NCBI RefSeq assembly: GCF_017315755.1
Contig: NZ_JAFLRJ010000157.1
Span: 35,266 to 99,265 of the forward strand
Reading direction: 5' to 3'
Length of the DNA stretch: 64,000 bases
Source of the DNA: Streptomyces beijiangensis
GTDB taxonomy: Bacteria; Actinomycetota; Actinomycetes; Streptomycetales; Streptomycetaceae
The notes beneath the pieces are model-generated. The model was not told the DNA's origin, ran no database searches, and worked only from the letters and a program-made list of their open reading frames with translations. The stretch's first letter is position 1, and each line of letters begins with the position of its first letter. Below are positions 34,139-44,373 of this stretch, in pieces. Position numbers and translations under genes: made by a program.

Positions 34139-36409
34139 TCACGCCAGCGTGAGCCGTGGTTTCGGGCCGTCCGTTCTGCCCGTCCGGGGTCGGCGGCTGC
34201 CCGCCTGGTACGGGAGGGGCCAGGGTGCGCCCGGGCCCTTGTAGTCCTGGTCCGCCGCAGCGTGCAGGGTCCAGTTCGGGTCGTGGAGATGCGGGCGGGC
34301 CAGGGCGCAGAGGTCCGAACGGCCCGCCAGGAGCAGGGAGTTGACGTCATCCCAGGAGGAGATCGCACCCACCGCGATCACCGGGACGTCCAGGGTGTTA
34401 CGGATGCGGTCCGCGTAGGGGGTCTGGTACGAGCGGCCGTACGCGGGCTGCTCGTCCGGGACCACCTGGCCCGTCGACACGTCGATCGCGTCCGCGCCGT
34501 GCGCGGCGAAGGCGCGAGCGATCTCCACCGCTTCCTCGGGCGTCGTACCGCCTGGTGCCCAGTCCGTCGCCGAGATGCGTACCGTCATCGGGCGGTCGTC
34601 CGGCCAGATGTCGCGCACCGCGTCGAAGACCTCCAGGGGGAAGCGGAGGCGGGCGGCCAGGGAGCCGCCGTAGCCGTCGGTGCGGCGGTTGGCGAGCGGG
34701 GAGAGGAAGCCGGACAACAAGTAGCCGTGTGCGCAGTGGAGTTCGAGGAGGTCGAAGCCGCAGCGAGCCGCGCGCCAGGCCGCCGCCGCGAACTGTTCGC
34801 GGATGTCGATGAGGCCCGTACGGTCGAGCTCGTGCGGGGTCTGGTTGATGCCTTCGCGGTACGGGAGGGGGGAGGCGGCCGACAGGGGCCAGCTCTCGTC
34901 GGCGGGGAGCGGCTGGTCGATTCCCTCCCACATCAGGCGTGTTGAGCCCTTGCGGCCGGAGTGGCCCAGCTGGATCCCGATGGCCGTGCCAGGCGACTGG
35001 GTGTGGACGAAGTTCGCGATACGGCGCCAGGCCGTGGCCTGCTCCGGCGTGTAGAGACCCGCGCAGCCCGGGGTGATGCGCCCCTCCGGGCTGACGCAGA
35101 CCATCTCCGTCATGACCAGGCCGGCCCCGCCGAGCGCCCGCGCACCCAGGTGGACGAGGTGGAAGTCGCCGGGGACGCCGTCCGTGGCGGAGTACATGTC
35201 CATCGGCGAGACGACGATGCGGTTGCGCAGAGTCAGGTCGCGAAGGCGGAAGGGGGTGAACATGGGCGGGGTGTCCGGCTCGCAGCCGAAGGCGCGCTCC
35301 ACGGAGGCGGTGAAGGCGGGGTCGCGCAGGCGCAGGTTGTCGTGGGTGACGCGGCGGCTGCGGGTGAGGAGGTTGAAGGCGAACTGGCGCGGCTGCTGGT
35401 CGGTGTACGTCTCCAGCTGCTCGAACCACTCCAGGCTGGCCTGCGCGGCGCGCTGCGTGGAGGCGACCACGGGCCGGCGTTCGCTCTCGTACGCGACGAG
35501 GGCGGTGGGGAGGTCCGGCTGCTCCTCGATGCAGGCGACCAGGGCGAGGGCGTCCTCGACCGCCAGCTTCGTACCCGAGCCGATGGAGAAGTGGGCGGTG
35601 TGGGCGGCGTCGCCGATCAGGACCGTACCGCCGTGCGACCAGCGGTCGTTGACGACTGTGCGGAAGGCGGTCCACGAAGAGTTGTTGCCCCGGAGGGAGC
35701 GGCCGTCCAGCGCGTCGGCGAAGATCTTCGCGCAGCGTTCCGTCGACTCCTGCTCGTCGCAGGCGTCCAGGCCTGCCGCCCGCCACACCTCTTCGCGCAT
35801 CTCGACGATGACGGTGGAGGCGCCGGCCGCGTACGGATAGCCGTGCAGCTGCATCACCCCGTGCTCGGTCTCGGCGATCTCGAAGCGGAAGGCGTCGAAG
35901 GCGAAGTCGGCGGAGAGCCAGATGTAGCGGCAGCGGTGGGTGGTGATGCGGGGGGCGAAGACGTCGGCGTGGGCCGTGCGGGTGGCGCTGTGCACGCCGT
36001 CGGCCGCGATCACCAGGTCGTGTTCCAGGGCGAGTTCGGCGGCGGGCGGGGCCTCGGTGCCGAAGCGCAGTTCCACGCCGAGGGAGCGGCAGCGCTCGTG
36101 CAGGATCTGCAGGAGGCGGCGCCGGCCGAGCGCGGCGAAGCCGTGGCCGCCCGAGGTCAGGGTCCTGCCCCGGTGGACGACGTCGATGTCGTCCCAGCGG
36201 ACGAACTCCTCCTGGAGCGCCGCGTAGACGGCCGGGTCCGCGTGCTGGATGCCGCCGAGGGTCTCGTCGGAGAGAACGACACCGAAGCCGAAGGTGTCGT
36301 CGGGGGCGTTGCGCTCCCAGACGGTGACGGTTCTGGTGGGGTCGAGCCGTTTGAGGAGGGCTGCCGCGTAGAGCCCGCCGGGGCCGCCACCGATGACCGC
36401 GACACGCAT
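34139..36409 (-). CDS. Bifunctional FAD monooxygenase/OYE-type reductase (2-aminobenzoyl-CoA monooxygenase/reductase or salicylyl-CoA 5-hydroxylase type)
   Basis: This 756-aa protein fuses two flavoproteins. Residues 1–380 are a class A FAD monooxygenase (VIGGGPGGLYAAALLKR near the start, then LIGDAAHTAHFSIGSGTKLA). Residues about 395–730 are an old-yellow-enzyme FMN barrel (LRNRIVVSPMDMYSA, GHSGRKGST, ELHCAHGYLLSGFLSP). This fusion is characteristic of 2-aminobenzoyl-CoA monooxygenase/reductase of the CoA-dependent anthranilate pathway and of the related salicylyl-CoA 5-hydroxylases. It hydroxylates the ring and, in the anthranilate case, then reduces it. I use the ATG at 36409, with GGGGAGG about 8 nt upstream. 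It follows the enoyl-CoA hydratase gene by 5 nt. Confidence 0.9.
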   Translation of the reverse strand: MRVAVIGGGPGGLYAAALLKRLDPTRTVTVWERNAPDDTFGFGVVLSDETLGGIQHADPAVYAALQEEFVRWDDIDVVHRGRTLTSGGHGFAALGRRRLLQILHERCRSLGVELRFGTEAPPAAELALEHDLVIAADGVHSATRTAHADVFAPRITTHRCRYIWLSADFAFDAFRFEIAETEHGVMQLHGYPYAAGASTVIVEMREEVWRAAGLDACDEQESTERCAKIFADALDGRSLRGNNSSWTAFRTVVNDRWSHGGTVLIGDAAHTAHFSIGSGTKLAVEDALALVACIEEQPDLPTALVAYESERRPVVASTQRAAQASLEWFEQLETYTDQQPRQFAFNLLTRSRRVTHDNLRLRDPAFTASVERAFGCEPDTPPMFTPFRLRDLTLRNRIVVSPMDMYSATDGVPGDFHLVHLGARALGGAGLVMTEMVCVSPEGRITPGCAGLYTPEQATAWRRIANFVHTQSPGTAIGIQLGHSGRKGSTRLMWEGIDQPLPADESWPLSAASPLPYREGINQTPHELDRTGLIDIREQFAAAAWRAARCGFDLLELHCAHGYLLSGFLSPLANRRTDGYGGSLAARLRFPLEVFDAVRDIWPDDRPMTVRISATDWAPGGTTPEEAVEIARAFAAHGADAIDVSTGQVVPDEQPAYGRSYQTPYADRIRNTLDVPVIAVGAISSWDDVNSLLLAGRSDLCALARPHLHDPNWTLHAAADQDYKGPGAPWPLPYQAGSRRPRTGRTDGPKPRLTLA

Positions 36410-36414
36410 ACCGG

Positions 36415-37242
36415 CTACCTCCCCTGCCATTTCGGCGGCCGCTTCTCGGTGAAGGCGGCGTGGAATTCGGCGTAGTCCTCGCCCTTCATGAGGAGCGCCT
36501 GGGTGGCGGCGTCCAGCTCTACGGCGGCGGAAAGGGGCATGTCGAGCTCGGCGGTGAGCAGGGCCTTGGTCTGCGCGTACGCGAGGGCGGGGCCGTCAGC
36601 CAGCCTGCGGGCGAGCGCGGCGGCCGCCTCGTCGGCGCGGTTCTCCGACGCCAACTCACTGATCAGGCCGATCCGTTCGGCCTCGTGGGCGCGGACGGGG
36701 TCGCCCAGCATCAGCAGCCGGGTGGCGTGCCCGAGCCCGACCACCCGCGGCAGGAGGTACGCGGCGCCCATGTCGCCGCCGGAGAGCCCGACCTTGGTGA
36801 AGAGGAAGGCGAACCGGGTGGAGGGGTCCGCGACCCGGAAGTCCGCGGCCAGTGCGAGGACGGCGCCCGCACCCGCCGCGACACCGTGGAGCGCGGCGAT
36901 CACAGGGAAGGGGCATTCGCGCAGCGCCCGTACGACCTGCCCGGTCATCCGGTTGAAGTCGAGGAGCTGGGCGGTGTCCATGGCGAGCGTGGCGCCGATG
37001 ATCTCGTCGACGTCACCGCCGGAGCAGAATCCGCGCCCTTCGCCGCCCAGGACCAGGACCCGCACGGAGCGCTCGCGGGAGAGCTCGGCGAGCAGGTCGC
37101 GGAGGTCGGCGTAGGCGCCGAAGGTGAGCGCGTTGAGCTTGTCGGGCCGGGCGAGCGTGACGGTGGCGACCCCGTCGTCGACGGTCAGCTTCAGATGCTT
37201 CCACTGACCGGTACGGGGTGTGGAGCCGGTAAAGGGGCTCAT
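36415..37242 (-). CDS. Enoyl-CoA hydratase/isomerase family protein
   Basis: This 275-aa crotonase-fold protein starts at ATG 37242 with AAGGAGG 10 nt upstream. The oxyanion-hole segments are EGRGFCSGGDVDE and AALHGVAAGAGAVLALAADF, and KVGLSGGDMGAAYLLPRVVG follows. The second acidic residue typical of hydratases is not clear, so it may be an isomerase or ring-opening hydrolase. It lies directly upstream of the bifunctional flavoenzyme and should act on the hydroxylated or reduced CoA product. Confidence 0.92.
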   Translation of the reverse strand: MSPFTGSTPRTGQWKHLKLTVDDGVATVTLARPDKLNALTFGAYADLRDLLAELSRERSVRVLVLGGEGRGFCSGGDVDEIIGATLAMDTAQLLDFNRMTGQVVRALRECPFPVIAALHGVAAGAGAVLALAADFRVADPSTRFAFLFTKVGLSGGDMGAAYLLPRVVGLGHATRLLMLGDPVRAHEAERIGLISELASENRADEAAAALARRLADGPALAYAQTKALLTAELDMPLSAAVELDAATQALLMKGEDYAEFHAAFTEKRPPKWQGR

Positions 37243-37288
37243 GACGTGCGGCCTCCTTCGGTCGGAGGGCTGCTTGTCCCTAGAAGTT

Positions 37289-37315
37289 ATCACCTGTTCG
37301 TGATCCTCGTCACGA
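37289..37315. promoter_or_regulatory. Overlapping palindromes upstream of enoyl-CoA hydratase operon
   Basis: ATCAC-CTGTTC-GTGAT (37289–37304) overlaps TCGTGA-TCCTCG-TCACGA (37298–37315), about 47–73 bp upstream of the hydratase ATG. The shared GTGA half-sites suggest a regulator such as the PaaX protein encoded in the cluster. Confidence 0.45.
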
Positions 37316-37466
37316 GTACGCGATAAGGGAACTGTAGGGGCAGTGCACCGAAGGTCCCGCCCTCTGGGGGCGGGGGCCTCTACGCGCCCACCCGCACACT
37401 CCGTACCGTTGAAAGCACGACGAACACGAGGAACATGACGAACTCGACGAACTCGACGTAACGGAG

Positions 37467-37910
37467 ATGAATCCCAGCGTGTCCGACACTGCCCGCCCCG
37501 CCTCATGGCGCATCGCACTGCCGCACACCACGGCCGCAGTGCCGATCGCCCGCGCCCTGATCCGTACCGCGCTCGCGGACATCACGGCCGGCGACGGGAC
37601 AGCGGCGGACAGCGATACGGCCGAGCTGCTGACAGCGGAGCTGGTGGCCAACGCGGTGGAGCACACGGACGGGGACGAACCGATCGAGCTGGTCGTCGAG
37701 CTGCTCCCGACGGGCTGCCAGGTCGAGGTCCACGACCGGGACCCGGTCGCGCCCGGCGATCTCGTCACCACCGGACCCGAGACCGAGCCCGACCCCTGGC
37801 AGGAGCACGGGCGCGGACTGCTGCTGATCCGTACGCTCTCCTCGTCCTACGGCCACCGCCCCACCGCGCACGGCAAGGCGATCTGGTTCACACTGCCGGG
37901 GCGGAACTGA
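37467..37910 (+). CDS. ATP-binding anti-sigma regulatory factor-like protein (HATPase_c)
   Basis: This 147-aa GHKL ATPase has N-box TAELVANAVEHTDG and G2-like EHGRGLLLIRTLSS; the G1 region HDRDP is degenerate. It is a stand-alone kinase-type domain like RsbW and the second of its type in the window. Start choice is uncertain between the ATG at 37467 and GTG at 37479; GGAG at 37463–37466 fits the GTG better. Its last 23 bp overlap the convergent amino acid permease gene. Confidence 0.85.
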   Translation: MNPSVSDTARPASWRIALPHTTAAVPIARALIRTALADITAGDGTAADSDTAELLTAELVANAVEHTDGDEPIELVVELLPTGCQVEVHDRDPVAPGDLVTTGPETEPDPWQEHGRGLLLIRTLSSSYGHRPTAHGKAIWFTLPGRN

Positions 37911-39306
37911 CGGCGGCGGCGTCCGTCAGCCGGGAGTGACGGCGCCCGTAGAGCGCGTACACCATCAGTCCGACGGCCACGAAGACGAGGAACTGGACCC
38001 AGGTCGTCCAGCCCGTTCCGTACATCAGGTACACACAGAAGGCCATGCCCACCAGCGGACTCACCGGGTAGAACGGCACCCGGAAGGAGCGCTCCAGCTC
38101 CGGGTGGCTGCGGCGCAGCAGGATCACCGCGATGTTGACGACGGCCATGGTCGCGGCGGCGCCGATGGTCGTCAGGTTCACCACGATGTCGAGCGAGGAG
38201 AAGGCCGCGGGGACCGCGAAGACCAGCGCGACGATCCAGGTGTTGGCGACGGGGGTCGAGGTCTTCGGGGAGACGCGTTCGAAGACCCGCGGGATGAGGC
38301 CGTCGCGTGACATCGACATCAGAATGCGGGTCTGGCCGTACATCACGGCGAGGACCACCGAGGCGATCGCGACGACCGCGCCGAAGGCGATGATTCCGCC
38401 GCCGACGGTGGAGTCAGTGACCTGGTTGACGATCAGGGAGAGGGCGGCGGGCTTGTCGCCCACGGCGTCCGCGCCCATTGCGCCGATGGCCGCGACGGCG
38501 ACCAGACAGTAGATGACCGTGACGATGCCGATGCAGATCAGGATCGCGATGGGGATGTTGCGGCGGGGGTTCTTGACCTCTTCGCCGGCGGTGGTGATCG
38601 CGTCGAATCCGATGTACGAGAAGAACGCGGCCGAGGTGCCCGCCGTGATGCCCGCGAAACCCTGCGGGGAGAACGGCACGAGGTTGCCGTCCTCGAAGGC
38701 CGTGAAGGCGATCGCGCAGAAGGCGATCAGAATGGCGATTTTGAGGATGGCCATGGCGGCGGTGGCCTGGGCGCTCTCGCGGATGCCGCGCACCAGCAGC
38801 AGGGCGGCCATCATGATCACCACGACGGCGGGAATGTTGATCACGCCGCCGTCGCCGGGGCCGGCCGAGAGCGCGGCGGGCAGCTGGTGGCCGAAGACGC
38901 TGTCGAGCAGTTCATTGACGTACTGGCTCCAGCCGACCGCCACGGCCGAGACCGAGACGCCGTACTCGAGGAGCAGGCACCAGCCGGTGAGGAAGGCGAT
39001 GCGCTCGCCGAGGGTCGCGTACGCGAAGGAGTACGAGGAGCCCGAGACCGGGATCGCACCACCCAGCTCCGCGAAGGAGAAGGCGGTGAAGATGCAGGTG
39101 ATCGCGGCCAGGATGAACGAGATGATCACCGCGGGGCCGGCTTCGGCGACCGTGTCGGAGAGGCCGACGAAGATGCCGGTGCCGACGATCGCCCCGACGC
39201 CGAAACACACGAGCTGGAAGAGCCCCATGGTGCGCTTCAGGCCGTGGCCCTCGAGGTCGGCGCCCGATTCGGCGACCAATTGTTCCGGGGACTTGATGCG
39301 CAGCAC
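37888..39306 (-). CDS. APC family amino acid permease
   Basis: This 472-aa transporter has about 12–13 helices. The N-terminal signature is VGAIVGTGIFVGL with FAELGGAIPVSGSSYSFAYA, typical of cationic/branched amino acid permeases of the CAT/YfnA type. GTG at 39306 is the start, with a GAAGAG-like SD. It lies downstream of ornithine carbamoyltransferase and arginine deiminase genes on the same strand, so arginine, ornithine or citrulline are likely substrates. A long hairpin separates it from argF, so it may have its own promoter. Confidence 0.9.
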   Translation of the reverse strand: MLRIKSPEQLVAESGADLEGHGLKRTMGLFQLVCFGVGAIVGTGIFVGLSDTVAEAGPAVIISFILAAITCIFTAFSFAELGGAIPVSGSSYSFAYATLGERIAFLTGWCLLLEYGVSVSAVAVGWSQYVNELLDSVFGHQLPAALSAGPGDGGVINIPAVVVIMMAALLLVRGIRESAQATAAMAILKIAILIAFCAIAFTAFEDGNLVPFSPQGFAGITAGTSAAFFSYIGFDAITTAGEEVKNPRRNIPIAILICIGIVTVIYCLVAVAAIGAMGADAVGDKPAALSLIVNQVTDSTVGGGIIAFGAVVAIASVVLAVMYGQTRILMSMSRDGLIPRVFERVSPKTSTPVANTWIVALVFAVPAAFSSLDIVVNLTTIGAAATMAVVNIAVILLRRSHPELERSFRVPFYPVSPLVGMAFCVYLMYGTGWTTWVQFLVFVAVGLMVYALYGRRHSRLTDAAAVSSAPAV

Positions 39307-39347
39307 GGGGTGGATCTCTTCTCTGATCTCTGTTTGAGCACAAGAAA

Positions 39348-39379
39348 GTGGGGTTCGAGCGTGCGAGCTCGAACCCCAC
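39348..39379 (-). terminator. Terminator after argF
   Basis: A perfect 13-bp stem (39348–39360 with 39367–39379) and a 6-nt loop is followed on the minus strand by TTTCTT, so it fits an intrinsic terminator after argF. The half TAGTAT on the minus strand (about 39390–39395), upstream of the hairpin, could be a -10 element. In that case the hairpin would act as an attenuator in the permease leader. Confidence 0.75.
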
Positions 39380-39433
39380 CAAGAGGCGACATACTAGCCG
39401 CCACTCTGCATATTCACCCAATCGGGCGTATTG

Positions 39434-40450
39434 CTATTCGCCGTGGGCCGTGCCCGCGAGTGTCGCCACCATGATCGCCTTGATGGTGTGCATCCGGTTC
39501 TCGGCCTCGTCGAAGACGACCGAGTGCGGCGACTCGAAGACCTCGTCGGTGACTTCGAGTTCGGAGAGCCCGTACTTCTCGTGGATCTCGCGGCCGAGCC
39601 TGGTGCCGAGGTCGTGGAAGGCGGGCAGGCAGTGCAGGAACTTGACGTCGGCGTTGCCGGTGGCGCGCAGCACGTCCATGGTCACGGCGTACGGCCCGAG
39701 GACCTTGATGCGCTCGGCCCAGATCTCCTCGGGCTCGCCCATGGAGACCCAGACGTCGGTGACGACGAAGTCCGCGCCCAGGACGCCCTCGGCGATGTCC
39801 TCGGTGAGGGTGATGCGGGCGCCGCTGGTCTCGGCGGCCTTGCGGGCCTGCGCGACGACGTCGTCGGCCGGCCAGTAGGATTTCGGCGCCACGATCCGTA
39901 CGTCCATACCGAGCAGCGCGCCGGTGACCAGGTAGGAGTTGCCCATGTTGAAGCGGGCGTCGCCGAGGTAGGCGAAGGAGATCTCCGTGAGGGGCTTGGC
40001 GCTGTGCTCGGTCATGGTGAGCACGTCGGCGAGCATCTGGGTGGGGTGCCAGTCGTCGGTGAGGCCGTTGTAGACGGGGACACCGGCGTACGCGGCGAGC
40101 TCGTCGACCGTGGCCTGCGCGTCCCCGCGGAACTCGATGGCGTCGAACATCCGGCCGAGGACGCGGGCGGTGTCCTTCGCCGACTCCTTCTTGCCGATGT
40201 GCGAGCCCACCGGGTCGATGTACGTCGTCGACGCACCCTGGTCGGCGGCCGCGACCTCGAACGAACAGCGCGTACGGGTCGAGGACTTCTCGAAGATCAG
40301 GGCGATGTTCTTCCCGCACAGCCGCTGCGTCTCGGTGCCCGACTTCTTGGCGGCCTTGAGCTCGGCGGCCAGCTCGACGAGTCCGCGGAACTCCTCGGCG
40401 GTGAAGTCCAGCTCCTTGAGGAAGGGGCGGCCTGCGAGGTCTATCGCCAT
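39434..40450 (-). CDS. argF: Ornithine carbamoyltransferase
   Basis: This 338-aa enzyme forms citrulline from ornithine and carbamoyl phosphate (or the reverse in catabolism). Signatures are [13 protein letters not shown] (carbamoyl-phosphate binding), [20 protein letters not shown] and HCLPAFHD (ornithine binding), with MGNSYL between. The ATG has a CAGGAG SD about 8 nt upstream. It is located apart from the arginine biosynthetic cluster and next to arginine deiminase and an amino acid permease, so it could serve either biosynthesis or deiminase-type catabolism. An ARG-box-like element lies just upstream. Confidence 0.97.
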   Translation of the reverse strand: MAIDLAGRPFLKELDFTAEEFRGLVELAAELKAAKKSGTETQRLCGKNIALIFEKSSTRTRCSFEVAAADQGASTTYIDPVGSHIGKKESAKDTARVLGRMFDAIEFRGDAQATVDELAAYAGVPVYNGLTDDWHPTQMLADVLTMTEHSAKPLTEISFAYLGDARFNMGNSYLVTGALLGMDVRIVAPKSYWPADDVVAQARKAAETSGARITLTEDIAEGVLGADFVVTDVWVSMGEPEEIWAERIKVLGPYAVTMDVLRATGNADVKFLHCLPAFHDLGTRLGREIHEKYGLSELEVTDEVFESPHSVVFDEAENRMHTIKAIMVATLAGTAHGE

Positions 40451-40477
40451 GTGACTACTCCTGGGGCGGTGGAATAC

Positions 40478-40496
40478 TATGCATTAGAACGCATCA
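40478..40496. promoter_or_regulatory. ARG-box-like element upstream of argF
   Basis: TATGCAT (40478–40484), 6 bp and GCATCA (40491–40496), followed by CGGCATG, form an AT-rich pair of ATGCAT-type half-sites about 28 bp upstream of the argF ATG. This resembles the ArgR operators of Streptomyces, but I cannot score the match. Confidence 0.5.
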
Positions 40497-40535
40497 CTAT
40501 ACGGCATGTCCTGTTCGACGCAGTCTCACGCGGCC

Positions 40536-41759
40536 TCACGCGGCATCCCGTTCGACCGGGCAGCTCATGCACCGCGGCCCGCCCCGGCCCCGCCCCAGTT
40601 CACTGCCGCGGATCTCGATGACCTCGATGCCCTGTTTCCGCAGATGCGTATTGGTGGTCACATTGCGCTCGTACGCGACGACCACGCCCGGCTCCACCGC
40701 CAGGACGTTGCAGCCGTCGTCCCACTGCTCGCGCTCGGCCGAGTGCACATCCTGCGTCGCGGTCAGGACGCGGACGGAGTCCAGGCCGAGCGCGGCGGCG
40801 ATGGCGCGGTGCATGTGCTCCGGCGGGTGGTCCGTGACCTTGAGCTCGCTCTCGGCTGCGCCCGGTTCGATCGTGTACGAGCGGAGCATGCCGAGGCCCG
40901 CGTACTGCGTGAAGGTGTCCCCGTCGACCATCGTCATCACCGTGTCCAGGTGCATGAAGGCCCGGCGCTTGGGCATGTCGAGGGCCACGATGGTCTTCGC
41001 CGAACCGGCCGCGAACAGCCCGCGGGCCAGCATCTCCACCGCCTGCGGGGTGGTGCGCTCGCTCATCCCGATCAGGACCGCGCCGTTGCCGATGACCAGG
41101 ACGTCGCCGCCCTCGATGGTCGAGGGGTAATCGCCCTGCCCCCGCGACCAGGTGTGGAAGGTCTCGCGGGCGAAGAGCGGGTGGTGCCGGTAGATCGCCT
41201 CGAAGTGGACCGTCTCGCGCTGCCTGGCGGGCCAGCGCATCGCGTTGATGGAGACGCCGTCGTAGATCCAGGCGGAGGTGTCGCGGGTGAAGAGGTGGTT
41301 GGGGAGCGGGCCGAGCAGGAAGTCGTCCAGGTCCATGACATGGAAGCGGACGGAAGTCGGCTCCGCATGCCCCTGGAGGAACTCCCGCTTGGTCATCCCG
41401 CCGACCAGCGCCCCGACGAGATCGGCCGCGGGCATTTTGTCGAAGGCCGCACGCAGATGGCCGGTGGCGAGCGGACCGTACTCCTTCTCGTCGAAAACCC
41501 GGTCCAGGACCAGTGCTCTCGCCTCGGGGACTTCGAGGGACTCCCGGAGCAGATCGCCGAAGAGATGCACCTCGACCCCGCGGTCGCGCAGCACATCGGC
41601 GAATCCGTCGTGCTCCTGGCGGGCCCGGCGCACCCAGAGCACATCGTCGAAGAGCAGCGCGTCCTTGTTGCTGGGGGTGAGGCGCTTCAGCTCCAGATCG
41701 GGCCGGTGGAGGATGACGCGGCGCAGCCGCCCGGACTCGGAGTCGACATGGAATCCCAT
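40536..41759 (-). CDS. arcA: Arginine deiminase
   Basis: This 407-aa guanidino-group hydrolase converts arginine to citrulline and ammonia. Key segments are [36 protein letters not shown] with catalytic His, and the C-terminal [13 protein letters not shown] with the nucleophilic Cys. ATG 41759 is chosen, with GGGGAC just upstream; a longer frame would extend through non-coding sequence. It precedes argF by 85 bp on the same strand. No carbamate kinase is adjacent, so a full fermentative arginine deiminase pathway is not shown by this window. Confidence 0.96.
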   Translation of the reverse strand: MGFHVDSESGRLRRVILHRPDLELKRLTPSNKDALLFDDVLWVRRARQEHDGFADVLRDRGVEVHLFGDLLRESLEVPEARALVLDRVFDEKEYGPLATGHLRAAFDKMPAADLVGALVGGMTKREFLQGHAEPTSVRFHVMDLDDFLLGPLPNHLFTRDTSAWIYDGVSINAMRWPARQRETVHFEAIYRHHPLFARETFHTWSRGQGDYPSTIEGGDVLVIGNGAVLIGMSERTTPQAVEMLARGLFAAGSAKTIVALDMPKRRAFMHLDTVMTMVDGDTFTQYAGLGMLRSYTIEPGAAESELKVTDHPPEHMHRAIAAALGLDSVRVLTATQDVHSAEREQWDDGCNVLAVEPGVVVAYERNVTTNTHLRKQGIEVIEIRGSELGRGRGGPRCMSCPVERDAA

Positions 41760-41808
41760 GTCCCCATCCTGTCCCCGGGCGGCCGGGCCCACCCCCTGAG
41801 TGCCCCGA

Positions 41809-44373
41809 TCAGAGGCGCGGGTCCACCGGCTCCGACTCCAGTGCGAGTACGGCGAAGACCGCCTCATGGACGCGCCACAGCGGTTCGCCCCCGGCGAGCC
41901 GGTCCAGGGCCTCCAGGCCGAGCCCGTACTCGCGCAGGGCGAGCGAGCGCTTGTGGCCGAGGAAGCGCTGGCGCAGCCTCGCCAGGTTCTCCGGGCGGGT
42001 GTACTCGGGACCGTAGATGATCCGCAGGTACTCGCGTCCGCGCACCTTGATGCCCGGCTGGACCAGCCTGCCCTTGCCGTCGCGCACCAGCGCCTGGAGC
42101 GGCTTGACGACCATGCCCTCGCCGCCGCGGCCGGTCATCTCCAGCCACCAGTCGGTGCCCGCCTGCACGGAGGCCTCGTCGCCGGTGTCGACGACCAGGC
42201 GCCGGGTGGTCTGCAGCAGACCGGTTGGGTCGTGCTCCACCAGCCGGTCCAGCCAGGCCAGCTGCTCGTCGTGCGGTACGGCGGCGAGGCTGCGGCCCTG
42301 GGCAGCGAGGAGCTGGAAGGGCGCGAGCCGTACGCCGTCCAGGCCCTCGGTGGTCCAGCAGTAGCGACGGTAGGCGTCGGTGAACGCGGCGGCGTCGGCC
42401 GCCCGTTCGTACTGCTTGGCGAGCAGTCCGTCGAGCCCCTCGACACCGCGCGCGACCGCGGCCTCAAGGACGCTGACCGCTCCGGGGAAGACGGCTCGCG
42501 ACGCGGCGCCCACGGCGGCGTACTGCGTGCGCAGCAGGCCCGACGCCTTGAGCGACCAGGGCATCAGCTCGGCGTCGAGCAGCAGCCAGTCGGTGTCGAG
42601 CTCGTCCCAGAGTCCGGCCTCGGTGACGGCGGTGCGCAGTCGGCCGAGGATCTCCTCGGTGACGGTCCCGTCGGAGAAGAAGGGCCGTCCGGTGCGGGTG
42701 TGGAGCGCGCCGGTCGGTCCTTCCACGCCGAAGCGCTCGCGTGCCACGTCCGCGTCGCGGCAGACCAGGGCGACCGCGCGCGAGCCCATGTGCTTCTCCT
42801 CGCACACGACCTTGCCCACGCCGTCACTCTTGTACTGGGCGAAGGCCTCGGCCGGGTGCTCCAGGTAGCCGTCCACGTTGGACGTCCCGGTCGGGGACAT
42901 CGTCGGCGGGAGGTAGGCGAGCAGGCGCGGGTCGACCGCGAACCGGCTCATGACCTCCAGCGCGGCCGCCGCGTTCTCCTCGCGCACGGCGACGCGGCCC
43001 GAGTGCCGGGTCTCCACGATCCGGCGGCCGTTGACGTCGGCGAGGTCCAGCGGACGTCCGTCGAGACCGCCCGGCGCCTCGGTGGTGAGGGGCTTGACCG
43101 GCTCGTACCAGACCTGCTCGGCCGGCACGTCGACGAGCTCGCGCTCCGGCCAGCGCAGTGCCGTCATCTTCCCGCCGAAGACCGCGCCGGTGTCCAGACA
43201 GATGGTGTTGTTGATCCAGCTGGTGGACGGGACCGGGGTGTGCCCGTAGACGACCGCGGCACGTCCGCGGTAGTCCTCGGCCCACGGGTAGCGCACGGGC
43301 AGGCCGAACTCGTCGGTCTCCCCGGTCGTGTCCCCGTACAGCGCGTGCGAGCGGACCCGGCCCGAGGTGCGGCCGTGGTACTTCTCGGGCAGCCCCGCGT
43401 GACAGACGACGAGCTTGCCGCCGTCCAGGACGTAGTGGCTTACCAGTCCGTCGATGAACTCACGCACCAGCGTGCGGAATTCGTCGCTCTCCTTCTCCAG
43501 CTGCTCGATGGTCTCGGCGAGTCCGTGGGTGTGCTGGACGTTCCTTCCCTTGAGGTAACGGCCGAGCTTGTTCTCATGGTTCCCGGGGACGCACAGTGCG
43601 TTGCCCGCGGCCACCATCGACATCACCCGGCGCAGTACGCCAGGACTGTCGGGGCCGCGGTCGACCAGGTCCCCGACGAAGACGGCCGTACGGCCCTCGG
43701 GGTGCGCCCCGTCGACGTAACCGAGCTCGCCCAGCAGGGTGTCCAGCTCGGAGCGGCAGCCATGGATGTCCCCGATGATGTCGAAGGGACCGGTGAGGTG
43801 GGTGAGGTCGTTGTAGCGCTTCTCCAGAACGACCTCAGCGCTCTCCACCTCCTCCACCGAGCGCAGGATGTGCACCTTGCGGAAGCCCTCGCGCTCCAGA
43901 CCGCGCAGCGAGCGGTGGAGTTCGCGGCGGTGGCGCGCGATGACATGGCGGGGCATGCCGGCCCGGTCGGGGCGTGCGGCATTGCGCTCCGCGCAGACCG
44001 CTTCGGGCAGGTCGAGGACGATCGCGATGGGCAGGACGTCGTGTTCGCGGGCGAGGCTGACGAGCTGCTTGCGGCTCTCGGACTGCACGCTGGTGGCGTC
44101 GACGACGGTCAGCCGGCCGGCGGCGAGACGCTTTCCGGCGATGTAGTGCAGGACGTCGAAGGCGTCGCCGCTCGCGCTCTGGTCGTTCTCGTCGTCGGCC
44201 ACGAGGCCGCGGCAGAAGTCGGAGGAGATGATCTCGGTGGGCTTGAAGTGGGCGCGAGCGAAGGTGGACTTGCCCGACCCGGTGGCTCCGATCAGGACCA
44301 CGAGGGAGAGGTCGGTCACCGGGAGAGTGCGCTTGCTGGTGCTGTTGGTCGTGGCGGTGTCGGTACTGGTCAT
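41809..44373 (-). CDS. pnkp: Polynucleotide kinase-phosphatase-ligase Pnkp (bacterial RNA repair)
   Basis: This 854-aa trifunctional enzyme has an N-terminal 5'-kinase (about 20–180; Walker [10 protein letters not shown]), a calcineurin-like 2',3'-phosphatase (about 185–480; [26 protein letters not shown]) and a C-terminal ligase-like adenylyltransferase (about 490–854; [10 protein letters not shown] carries the nucleotidyl-transfer Lys). It heals and seals broken RNA ends together with Hen1. The length agrees with the Clostridium thermocellum-type enzyme. ATG at 44373 overlaps the hen1 stop by 4 nt, which couples their translation. Confidence 0.95.
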   Translation of the reverse strand: MTSTDTATTNSTSKRTLPVTDLSLVVLIGATGSGKSTFARAHFKPTEIISSDFCRGLVADDENDQSASGDAFDVLHYIAGKRLAAGRLTVVDATSVQSESRKQLVSLAREHDVLPIAIVLDLPEAVCAERNAARPDRAGMPRHVIARHRRELHRSLRGLEREGFRKVHILRSVEEVESAEVVLEKRYNDLTHLTGPFDIIGDIHGCRSELDTLLGELGYVDGAHPEGRTAVFVGDLVDRGPDSPGVLRRVMSMVAAGNALCVPGNHENKLGRYLKGRNVQHTHGLAETIEQLEKESDEFRTLVREFIDGLVSHYVLDGGKLVVCHAGLPEKYHGRTSGRVRSHALYGDTTGETDEFGLPVRYPWAEDYRGRAAVVYGHTPVPSTSWINNTICLDTGAVFGGKMTALRWPERELVDVPAEQVWYEPVKPLTTEAPGGLDGRPLDLADVNGRRIVETRHSGRVAVREENAAAALEVMSRFAVDPRLLAYLPPTMSPTGTSNVDGYLEHPAEAFAQYKSDGVGKVVCEEKHMGSRAVALVCRDADVARERFGVEGPTGALHTRTGRPFFSDGTVTEEILGRLRTAVTEAGLWDELDTDWLLLDAELMPWSLKASGLLRTQYAAVGAASRAVFPGAVSVLEAAVARGVEGLDGLLAKQYERAADAAAFTDAYRRYCWTTEGLDGVRLAPFQLLAAQGRSLAAVPHDEQLAWLDRLVEHDPTGLLQTTRRLVVDTGDEASVQAGTDWWLEMTGRGGEGMVVKPLQALVRDGKGRLVQPGIKVRGREYLRIIYGPEYTRPENLARLRQRFLGHKRSLALREYGLGLEALDRLAGGEPLWRVHEAVFAVLALESEPVDPRL

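Noticed and set aside
37425..37460. Tandem GACGAACTC repeats before the second anti-sigma ATPase
   Set aside because: Only two to three short copies in a 5' leader; no sign of a CRISPR or variable repeat.
39348..39379. Possible tRNA T-arm (GGTTCGA-like sequence)
   Set aside because: It is a simple 13-bp inverted repeat with no acceptor, D or anticodon arms around it; it fits a terminator.
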